A stretch of DNA of 64,000 nucleotides, taken from Adiantum capillus-veneris (lineage: Eukaryota > Streptophyta > Polypodiopsida > Polypodiales > Pteridaceae). The position numbers and the translations under genes are program-made. The stretch lies in NCBI GenBank assembly GCA_014529385.2, contig CM043956.1, forward strand, positions 88,407,221 to 88,471,220, read 5' to 3'. Under the pieces are notes generated by a model. The model was not told where the DNA came from and did no database searches. It was given only the letters and a program-made list of their open reading frames with translations. Each line of letters begins with the position of its first letter. Within the stretch, counting starts at the first letter, position 1. This document shows, piece after piece, positions 55,486 through 64,000 of the stretch.

Positions 55486-58400
55486 CTACCCTACACCTAA
55501 CTGCTTGCGAAAATGCGCAAAGCTCTCTGAGGGAAGTCCTTTTGTAAGTAGATCAGCAGGATTTTCTGTGGTGTGAACTTTGACAAGCTGAAGTTGCTTA
55601 TCCTCGAGAATTTCCCTGATGAAAGGATACTTCACATCCACATGCTTTGTCTTTGAGTGATAAACTGGATTGCGAGCCAATTGTATAGCACTTTGACTAT
55701 CACAATATAACACAGGCATCTCTTCTTTGATTCCCAAATCTGTTACTAGTCGATTAAGCCAAATTGATTCTTTGCATGCCTCTGATGCTGCAACATATTC
55801 AGCCTCTCTAGTAGACTGAGTAACAAAATCTTGTAATCTAGAACGCCATGATACTGCTCCACCAGCCAATGTAAAGACATACCCTGACGTAGACCTTCGG
55901 TTGTCTAAGTCACTTGTATAATCTGAGTCTGTAAAACTCTTTACACTTAGCTCCTGACTCCCATAGCATATACGCATACTCTTTGTAGCTTTCAGGTATC
56001 TCAATATTCCTTTCAGTGCCTCCCAATGTTTCTTGCCTGGGTTTGACATGTATCGACTTACTACTCCCACTGCAAATGCAATGTCTGGGCGAGTAGCAAT
56101 CATGGCATACATCAAACTACTCACTGCAGACACATATGGAATCTTATCCATTTCAGCCTGTTCTTCCTCAGACACAGGACAATCTTGTTTGCTAAGTTTC
56201 ACTTATGGTGGCAATGGAACACTCAATGCCTTTCCCTTCTCCATATTGAAACGTTGCAAAACCTTGTCAATATACTCTGTTTGAGATAACCAAATCAACT
56301 TCTTTGATCTGTCTCTCTAAATGCGCATACCAAGTATATGACTTGCCTCACCCATGTCTTTCATGTCAAACGATTTTGCAATCTTTGACTTCAAAGCTGA
56401 AATTTCTTCCAAGTGCTTGCCAGCAATCAACATGTCATCCACATACAAAATAAGGATCATCCAACTACCATCCTTAGCCTTCTTTGTATATAGACAGTGA
56501 TCGAACTCACTACGTTTCTAGCCTTGAGAAAGCATAAACTTGTGGAATTTATGGTACCATGCCCTTGGTGATTGTTTTAAGCCATAAAGACTCTTTAACA
56601 ACTGGCATACCCAATCCTCCTTGCCTTTCTCAACAAACCCTTCTGGATGCTGCATGTAAATTTCCACATCTAAATCACCATGCAAGAACGCTATCTTGAC
56701 ATCCATTTGGTGCAACACCAAATCTAATATGGCAACCAATGCAAGAAAGCATCTCAATGTAGTCATCTTGACCACCGGAGAGAAGAATTCATCAAAGTTA
56801 ATGCCTTGTTCTTGCTTAAATCCCTTGGAAACAAGCCTTGCTTTGTACTTTGGCTGACTATCATGAGCGGTGATCTTATACCTGTAAACCCATTTACAGG
56901 GTAGAGCCTTTTTGCCCCGTGGTAATTTAACTAGCTTCCATGTCTCGTTTTTATGTAGAGTTGTCAACTCTGACTGCATGGCCAATTGCCAATTCCCGGA
57001 GTCCTTCATTTGCACTGCTTCCTTGTCACATGAAGGCTCATTGCAATCAGTCAACATGACATAGTTCATAGATGGAACAAACCTATCAGGAGGTCGTGTG
57101 ACATGTCCAGATCTATGCACAATAGGTGGCTCAGGCTCAGCCACAACCTGTGGTTCCACTCTATCTTGTCCTTGCTCCTCTTGAGCCTTGACATTTTGTC
57201 TTGCACGTGCAGGTCCATCTTCTTGGAAGACAACTCTTCTAATCTCTTCAACCCTCTCTGGTTTAGAATGATATTTGGATTCATTAAAGTGAACATCATT
57301 GCTGCGGACAACCTTTCTGGATTCGGGATCCCAAAGTCCGTACCCCATCTCACCAGAATTACCATACCCTAGAAAGATGCACTTTCTACTCTTTGGCTCA
57401 AGTTTGTTCCTAAATTCCTTTGGAACGTGAGTATATGCCTCACAGCCAAAGACTCTGAGATGCTTGTATGAGGGAATTTTGCCTGACCATACCATCTCTA
57501 GCACTCAATCCTTCTGCAAAACCTTGCTAGGAGATCTATTTACAAGATGAACAGATGTTGATACAGCTTCAGCCCAAAACCCATTTGGCAGCTGTGCATT
57601 AGACAACATACTTCTGACCTTCTCTTGTATGGTCCTATTCATCCTCTCAGCAACACCATTTTGAGGAGGATTGTAAGGAGCAGTAAGTTCACGTTTTATA
57701 CCTTTTGACTCACAAAAGTCCTGAAAGGCCTTTGAAACATACTCTCCACCATTGTCAGTGCGTAAGCATTTAAGCTTCTTGCCACTCTGATTCTCCACAA
57801 GTGTCACAAATGTTTTGAAAACACTAAACGCTTCATCCTTGTGCTTGAGAAAGTAAACCCATACTTTCCTCGAGTAATCATCTATAAATGTCATAAAGTA
57901 AGAAGCTCCCCCTAGAGATAGGTTAGGCATAGGTCCACACAAATCACTATGAACAAGTGCCAACTGTGTATCTCTTCTACTACTTCTATGCTTATGTGGC
58001 TGCTGTGTTTGCTTACCATACAAACAATGTTCACAGAATTCAAAATCATTAAATGAAAAGCCAGGCAAATAACCAGAACGAGACAAGATTTCCATTCCCT
58101 TCTTGGACATATGTCCTAACCGGCTATGCCACAAAGAAACGTTCGGCTGCTCGGTTACATTGATTACATTTTTAGAGACATTTGATACATAAATCATGTA
58201 AAGTCCTCCAGACTTTACTCCATGTGCTACTGTCATAGAACCTTTGGATATCTTCCACATGTTCTGTCCAAAAATGGTGACGTAGCCAGCATCATCAAGT
58301 AAACATGTATTGATCAAGCTCTTTGTAATTGCGGGAACATGTCTCACAGTCTTCAGCGTGAAAGAAGAGCCATTCTGAAACTTCAATTGAACATCTCCAA

Positions 58401-59463
58401 CACCTAAGATCTCACATGTCTTCCCATTGCCTAGCCGAACATGATCTTTAGTGGTCACATAAGAAGTAAACCACTCCTTGTTTGGAGACACATGAAGTGA
58501 TGCCCCTGAGTCTATAATCTAGTCACTCAGTGCATTTCCATCAGATGCTGTAAGAAGAGCTGAGTCCATTGTATTCTTCAAGAAGTAGATGTCTCCTGAC
58601 ACTAGACTGTCATCCTCTGCAACAGTGTTTGTCACATTTATTTCTTGAATCTTCACTGAGGACTTGTTCTTCTCACCATGGTCTTCATCTTTCTCTTTGA
58701 CTTTTTCTGCTTTCCATTCTCTGCAGTCTCTTTTCATGTGACCCTTCTTGCCACAATGGTAGCATTCTATGTCACTCTTGCCTTTAGCACTACGGGACTT
58801 GCTACGAGACTGATTCCTTTTTCCACGTTTGTACTTTTCTTTGGTCCTTCCCCTGACAACTAAGGCTGTTCCTTTGCCTTTGTCCATTGTCTTTCTATTG
58901 GTTTCTTCAGTAAGCAGACTTCCTTCTACACCTGCTATGTTCAAACCATCTGGAGGTGCAGAATTACTCAAAGCTGTGCGAAAAGTGTCCCAACTTTCCG
59001 ACAATGTGATCAACAGGAACATAGCTCTAACAAGTTCATCAAACTTGACACCTTGAGCTGACAACTGACTGTAGATTGTGTTGAATTCATTCAGATGATT
59101 GGACATAGGTGTCCCTTCTTTCATCTTCAAGTCAACAACCTTCTTAAGCTAGTATACCTGTGAAGCTGCACTCTGCTTCTCATAAAGATCACTCAGCTTT
59201 AACCATGCTTGATAAGCCGACATCTCGTCTGCTACATTGAAGTAAACGCTTTCTGCCAAAGTCATCATAATGGTAGAAAGTGCCAATTCATCCATTTCGC
59301 TCCATTCATCTTCGTCCATATCTTTTGGTTTTATCCCCTTGAGATTTATAGGTTTTATCTACTTCTTTTGTAACATGTGCCAAATCTACTTCTTCCACAA
59401 TGGGAAATTGGTTCCATACAGCTTCTTGATATTGTAAAGAGCAGTCTCCTGTGATCGAGCCAT
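55486..59463 (-). pseudogene. Gag-Pol polyprotein (element I)
   Basis: ATG at 59463 (MARSQETALYNIKKLYGTNF). In order: UBN2-type gag; CCHC knuckle CYHCGKKGHMKRDC near 58760; protease IIDSGASLH near 58500; pre-integrase LWHSRLGHMSKKGMEIL; integrase LVHSDLCGPM, LRTDNGGEYV, PPQNGVAERMNRT (D, D, E); reverse transcriptase TAHDSQPKYKARLVSKGFKQ, HQMDVKIAFLHGDLDVEIYM, LYVDDMLIAG; RNase H DSDYTSDLDNRRSTSGYVF, YCDSQSAIQLARNP. The frame never shifts, but eight stops interrupt it (near 59391, 59355, 59150, 58519, 57505, 56518, 56320, 56203). Six are TAG. Most fit CAG or TGG to TAG. Confidence 0.95.
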
Positions 59464-60547
59464 AGCTACGCTTCACAGTGGTTTACTTTCCTGGGAAAAA
59501 TTCGGCAGAGTTTCCCCTGTAAACTGACCTCTGAACCAATATCAACCTGTCAAATGAACCAAGAAAGCTTCAGATTCTGCATAAATTTTGGCAGAGTCTC
59601 CTTTGTAAAATGGCTCTGGTGTACTCAAAAAACAGACCAAAAACAGCTCAAAAAACACTGTCTCTCTAACACTGTAAGCTATGGGTAAACCTGTCCTGCA
59701 CCTGTACTGTCTCTGACTGTCCTGTCACTGTCCTGTAAGCATAGACTGCGACAATGCCTCATCGGCAGTAAAGCAAAGATGCAATCCCAACTGTCTAACT
59801 CACAGTCAATACATCCTAGCTGCCTATCTAAGGGTGCTCGAGGGATCGCTCCAAGACCTGTATCACCGAAAGGATCTCAACATTCGAGAATCCCCCAGCT
59901 CAATAAAACCTCACTCGACCCTCAACAAAGGCTGCAGTAAATCTGGCAGTACATAGTCTTCCCACAAAGTCATACATCCACAAATTTTCCACTATATGTT
60001 GTAACCGCTGCGGCGGTTATTTGCTACGTGACTCACAGCCAGCAAACCCTCAACAAACATACATCATCTATGAAAATACATCCCATGTGGAAGTACCTGC
60101 AATGTCAGGATGAAATCTGCAATATCAAGCAGCAAACACAAGCTACCTGATGAACTAGTGGATGTCGCCTACAGTCTGTGTGTAGATGCGCCCGTGTCAT
60201 ATGTGACACGCCTCCAAGAACTGTGAGCCGTCCTTCGATGTGTAGACAGCCACAAATCAACACTCTGGGAGTGTCGATATCCTCAGCACTTGCAGTCCTA
60301 GGCCGAAAACCCCAAATTTGAAGAGTCGCATCTACACCCGCTGAGACCACGTAGTCGAAAATGGCCTGCGCAGACCTTTGTCGAAGCCGAACGGTGGCCG
60401 AGATGACCTCAGGATGAAATTATGAGAACACCAAGCCTTTCGGGCTCTCCCACAGGATTTGGGGCCGTGTCTTTGCCTGTCTAATTTCACTCCAATTTGA
60501 GCTGGTGACTCTAGCCTCCTGCAGTGCTGCCCCGAGCCTCGATCTGA
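59464..60547 (-). other. Leader of element I, no gene seen
   Basis: 1.1 kb between primer site and gag start. The ORF at 60105-60350 has no family likeness. A long untranslated leader is common in copia elements. Confidence 0.6.
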
Positions 60548-60559
60548 GCTCTAATACCA
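60548..60559 (-). other. Primer binding site of element I
   Basis: TGGTATTAGAGC on the minus strand, one base off TGGTATCAGAGC, two bases inside the 5' LTR. Confidence 0.85.
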
Positions 60560-60561
60560 GT

Positions 60562-60754
60562 TGAAGGAGTACGATCGGAAGTGCGACACGAGAGAGAGTG
60601 CGAGAAGAAGAGCACGACGATATGGTGAACTCTCTCTACTGTAATGTGTAGAGCATAGTGAGTTCTTATTAGGTTTTTTACAAAAGAATATGTGTACATA
60701 CCTGGCGGCCCGCCCACTTACCTGGGCGACCACATTGGGCTTTATACCCCAACA
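60562..60754 (-). repeat. 5' LTR of element I
   Basis: In plus orientation TGAAGGAGTACGATC to TATACCCCAACA. On the minus strand it begins TGTTGGGGTATAAAGCCC, a start common to plant copia LTRs. Confidence 0.95.
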
Positions 60755-61891
60755 GCAAGGTCTGAGAATTTTCCTACGTCTTTCAAGATTAGCACGCACC
60801 ATAGGCGAACATTAGAACAACTTAAACGCATCACTATCGACATGTGGATTGAGCGAAAAGTGTAAGTGTATCTCCAACTTCATTCAACCTCTAATCACAT
60901 TGTTATGTTGGGTAATTTCAATGCAATTAGGAATTTTGTGTTCTTCATACCAGGTTTTGGTGTGCATTTGGACCAAAGACATCATCTACATCATCTCTTA
61001 CACAAGATTGCGTGATAGAGGGAGATGGTGCACCATTTGAAGATGGTAATGAAGCATCCCCACAGGGCCCATCAAGCGGCAAAAAGAAGAGGCGTCCACC
61101 TCTTAATAAAGGCACGCTTTTATGAGGTTGTCAATGTCACTTCCAAGTTAAGCGATTGGCAAATGAGCTAGATGTGGGCGTCATTTCGTACATCCACCCC
61201 TATCACACGAATAGGGATGATGAGGTGTGCCATGGTTCTTCTCATGATGGTGATTCTTCAAAGTTCTCTCCTTGGATATCTATGCACAAGAAAGTTTGGG
61301 TTGCGAACATCCTGTTTCGTGGATTATCACCTCAACAAGTTATGGAAAAGCACATTCAAGCATTGCACACTCAAACGACCAAGGATCCTACGTACTCCAT
61401 GGTTGGGGATGATTTTTTGAGCATAAAAGATGTCCTGAATATCGGCCAAAAGCTCTCCATTGATGAATATCAATGGCACGACAATGATGCTGAGAGTGTC
61501 AGGAGATGGTGCATGGAGAACAAGGACAATATTTTTGTATACCAACATCAGGATGAAAAGAACTCCTTGGACTTTGTTTTGGGAATACAAACTCCATGGC
61601 AAAGAGAGATGTGTTTGTCAAGCAGAGTTTTTTTCCATCAACCTATTCTACTTTGTTTGTGGCATGTTAAGTGATGTTGGCTAAAACATCTTATTAGAAA
61701 GGTCAAGGACTGGCCAAAAAGAGCGGAGATGTTTAGGGCTTTGGGGGAAATTATGAATATGCAGGGTGCATGTACAAGGGAGGAGGTTACCAAGGAGGAG
61801 GCAAAGTTGATGCTCGAGTCCTTCTACAACAAATATAGCCAAGAAATTGAGTTCATCATGTACCTAAAGACCTATTGGGAGCCCAATATAG
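60755..61891 (+). pseudogene. MULE/FAR1-like gene, central exons, catalytic core missing
   Basis: Exon 60760-60861 (KISTHHRRTLEQLKRITIDM) is spliced over a 92-base GT-AG intron (60862-60953) to FWCAFGPKTSSTSSLTQD. The exon goes on with a basic stretch (SGKKKRRPPLNKGTLL), a TGA at about 61124 (CGA likely), the zinc-type GCQCHFQVKRLANELDV and FSPWISMHKKVWVANILFRG. FVLGIQTPWQREM is followed within a few residues by PILLCLWHVK. In FAR1/MULE proteins the DDE core lies between these two motifs, so it has been deleted here in frame. TGA at 61672-61674 (again CGA likely) is followed in frame by WLKHLIRKVKDWPKRAEMFR. The exon ends at a donor ATAG/GTGAGA. Confidence 0.75.
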
Positions 61892-61974
61892 GTGAGACAA
61901 TGTCATCACAAATATCTTATGTATCCCTATCCTTATGCCAATTTGTCTTACCCTTTTTTCCCCTTATGGCACAG

Positions 61975-62615
61975 AAATGTGGGTGCGGGCAACACACAAT
62001 TTTCCTCATGCTAGACAAGATACGAATGGTGCCATCGAGGCATATCATGGCCAATTAAAGTCTAAGTTCCTTGGTGCCACAAAAAGGCTAGTGGCTCGGT
62101 GTGTAGATTGGCTCTTGCACAAGCTCACCACTAGTTGCTTGCCCCACCATTGGTTCATTCAACAATTGAAGGATAATGGATTCAGGCGCAACAATTCCAT
62201 AGAGGTGGTTGTTGACAACTCCTACCAGCGAGCACTTCAAATTCCTGATGGGAATGTCACCTTCGTGGATTCCTCCAAGGGGGTGGCTTTGGTGGAAAGT
62301 GTTTCATCCCCTGGCCAAGGGTACACTGTATTCAATGCCGATTGTGAATGGGCATGTTGCACTTGTAAGTGGGCTGAGCAAAGGAATATATGCAAGCATC
62401 AAATTAAGGTCATGGTAATGAGAGGAGATACCCAAGCCTCACTTGTGAAGCAATGCATGGACATTTATGAATCATGGCAATTAGGCCGGCAACCAAGAGG
62501 AAGAATGGAGGCCCACACAAAAGCGTTCTCTAGTGTGGAGTCTCCTCCTACCAGCATGGGCTTACCCATTGAGGAAGTGGAGCATGAACACCTTGATTCT
62601 TTGACATCAAATTAA
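61975..62615 (+). pseudogene. MULE/FAR1-like gene, SWIM zinc-finger exon
   Basis: After an 83-base intron (61892-61974, GTGAGA...GGCACAG) the frame continues EMWVRATHNFPHARQDTNGA, then LPHHWFIQQLKDNGFRRNNS. The SWIM finger CTCKWAEQRNICKHQIKV (C-x-C-x8-C-x-H) lies near 62360-62410. The end is a variable acidic tail to TAA 62613-62615. SWIM fingers close FAR1/FHY3 factors and MULE transposases and bind DNA or protein. The exon itself has no stop and looks well kept. Confidence 0.8.
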
Positions 62616-62616
62616 G

Positions 62617-62994
62617 GTGAGCATTCAACCACTCCGGCAAATCTTTGATGAATTGTTAGTGACAGTGGAAGGAGACAAAGCACTCATTAAGGAAGCATGT
62701 GATGGACTAAGATGCGCATTGGCCCATGTGAACTTGATGAAGGCACAGCATGACATGGCAACTTTTTCCACTATGGAGGATGGCTTTGGCAATACCCTAA
62801 AGAGGGCAAAGACATTCGTTGAGAAAATATCTTCTAAAAGAAAAAAGAGAGCGGTGTGCATCCCTTTACCAGGCCCAAGAAACAGCAGAGAGTATCCATG
62901 CAAGCTAAATTGGATAAGAAAGCCAAAACGTAAACCCCAGATGTGTTGTAACATTCCATTGTATCATTCTCTCTTGGTAATGCTTAATATGTGA
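62617..62994 (+). pseudogene. Probable C-terminal tail of the MULE/FAR1-like gene
   Basis: The frame is one base off from the SWIM exon: LRQIFDELLVTVEGDKALIK, then EACDGLRCALAHVNLMKAQH and a basic KRAKTFVEKISSKRKKRAV. The helical, charged composition and position suggest the original C-terminus after a frameshift, or a further exon (a GTGAGC donor-like word starts at 62617). No known domain. Confidence 0.45.
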
Positions 62995-62999
62995 CTTAT

Positions 63000-63021
63000 G
63001 CTCATGCAAGCTATGTGCGAC

Positions 63022-63077
<56 letters not shown>

Positions 63078-63113
63078 AGTGTGGGTGTGGGTGGCTTTTG
63101 CTCATGCAAGCTA

Positions 63114-63182
<69 letters not shown>

Positions 63183-63260
63183 CTAATGCAAGCTATGTGT
63201 GTGTGTGTATATGTGTGTGTGTGAGAGAGAGAGAGAGATGGTGAGAGAGAGAGAGAGAGC
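63000..63260. repeat. Composite microsatellite with a threefold CATGCAAGCTATGTG word
   Basis: Three blocks, each starting GCTCATGCAAGCTATGTG or a one-base variant (near 63000, 63101 and 63182). Each runs into (GA)n, or (GT)n then (GA)n. The whole block is a tandem repeat whose units themselves end in microsatellites. Confidence 0.88.
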
Positions 63261-63366
63261 AAGCTAAGTGATATAAACCAAAACACCATGAATTAACAAA
63301 GGAAACAATTGTCTTTTGCCCATGGAAAATAAAAGGAATTCCACATAGCTTTAACACAAAGCAACA

Positions 63367-63966
63367 TTAAACTCCACATGTATTCAATCTTGTAGATCGA
63401 CGGGTAGCAACAAGATCGTTCGTTGACACTTTTTTACGAGGCCTTTTACCCTTGCTAGGGCCCGCCACGACATGGTCGACAATGATAGGACCTTCATCCT
63501 CAACATCAATGGAGTTGTCCACCACTTGAGCTACTTGTACTATGTTTTCTTCCAATGCGATTATGTCGGCCGCTACCTCGTGAAGCACACCTTCAGGAAT
63601 GTGAGCCCCCCCTTCATGTCTTTGTACATGAGGAGGGGTGACCAAATCAAGTGCAACCACCAATCATAATGATTAAAGAAATGTGTAAAGCACAACATAC
63701 ATACAAGAAGATGCTTGAGTAAGATTCTTTGTTTTACCTTCACCGAGTGGTTGTTCTTCTCTCTTCCCTTTCTTGCACTCCATGTAACCGGCTATGAAGA
63801 CATGGGCTAGCTTGGAGTTGTGTGGAAGGGATGGGTTGAAAGATCGCAATGGATGCTTTGCTGAGTCTATGTCCTTATTATCTCCACTCATAGTATGTTT
63901 CTGAGCAAGGCGTTGGTCGGGGATTTCCACACTGAGTCCATGCTCTTTTGAGAGGTGGCGTACCAT
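63367..63966 (-). CDS. Unknown gene fragment at right edge, two exons likely
   Basis: From the right edge the minus strand reads RMVRHLSKEHGLSVEIPDQR, AKHPLRSFNPSLPHNSKLAH and VFIAGYMECKKGKREEQPLG. A donor-like GAAG/GTAAAA follows at 63737. A second stretch (63663-63367) reads HEVAADIIALEENIVQVAQV, then an acidic part and a basic tail KGKRPRKKVSTNDLVATRRS, like a nuclear localisation signal, to a stop at 63367. The acceptor is not certain. The 5' part is off the window. No domain is recognised. It could be a host gene or part of a DNA transposon protein. Confidence 0.4.
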
Positions 63967-64000
63967 ACGCTTTCTGCCTACTATGCTTACAATGGCTGGT

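Larger units (their letters stand above)
55204..60754 (-). mobile_element. Ty1/copia element I, frame almost intact
   Basis: Two 193-bp LTRs (55204-55396, 60562-60754) differ at seven places by eye (96.4 percent identity). The target duplication gcaag is perfect (55199-55203, 60755-60759). The primer site GCTCTAATACCA (60548-60559) differs by one base from the initiator-Met type. A single frame of 1326 codons encodes the polyprotein. The element sits in an exon of the MULE-like gene. Confidence 0.96.

Noticed and set aside
63011-63289. Ser-Leu and Arg-Glu repeat ORFs
   Set aside because: Direct translation of GA/CT microsatellites. The same holds for 54813-55043.
1-64000. CRISPR arrays, operons, rRNA, tRNA and riboswitches
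   Set aside because: None seen. Repeats are LTRs, tandem duplications and microsatellites of eukaryotic type.

Overview
This is nuclear DNA of a land plant, almost wholly made of long terminal repeat (LTR) retrotransposons inserted into one another. The evidence is TGGTATCAGAGC-type primer sites complementary to plant initiator tRNA-Met, Ty3/gypsy chromoviruses with chromodomains, a Tat-type gypsy element with two RNase H domains, Ty1/copia elements, a MULE/FAR1-like gene with short GT-AG introns and a SWIM zinc finger, and dinucleotide microsatellites. Nothing prokaryotic, organellar or ribosomal was seen. The clade cannot be fixed from the sequence. A large-genome plant (fern, lycophyte, bryophyte or gymnosperm) is only a guess. 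I saw no intact host gene. Every long coding region carries stops or frameshifts.

Layout, with names A-I used throughout. G is an old minus-strand gypsy element (about 41.72-44.47 kb and 50.66-51.70 kb). Its gag holds the younger chromovirus H (44471-50656, TSD tgtac). Its RT-RNase H part is broken by gypsy element D, whose 5' LTR and gag lie at 41.7-40.48, 24.17-23.64 and 23.22-22.08 kb. D gag is split by Ty1/copia element A (22084-18277, continuing 312-1). The A reverse transcriptase is split by chromovirus B (313-18276, TSD cacaa). B has lost its middle and contains the Tat-type element C (3423-14039) and a solo LTR of the D family (14040-15404). The D LTR is also split by the non-coding element E (24169-40480, plus strand). 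The first few bases of the E LTR were in turn hit by gypsy element F (24174-32784, plus strand), which has an extra ORF after integrase.

The right end (51.7-64 kb) is less element-dense. It holds a 201-bp tandem repeat, microsatellites, a plus-strand MULE/FAR1-like pseudogene whose exon is interrupted by the almost frame-intact Ty1/copia element I (55204-60754, TSD gcaag), and at the edge a minus-strand gene fragment of unknown function.

How the parts relate: A, B, C, D, G, H and I are transcribed from right to left, E and F from left to right. LTR divergence judged by eye puts H (about 1.6 percent) and I (about 3.6 percent) among the youngest. Most stop codons are explained by single C-to-T changes (CAG to TAG, CGA to TGA, TGG to TAG), as expected for methylated, silenced DNA. 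Two copies of a 236-246 bp MITE with 9-bp target duplications, one large foldback and several tandem duplications add smaller-scale structure.
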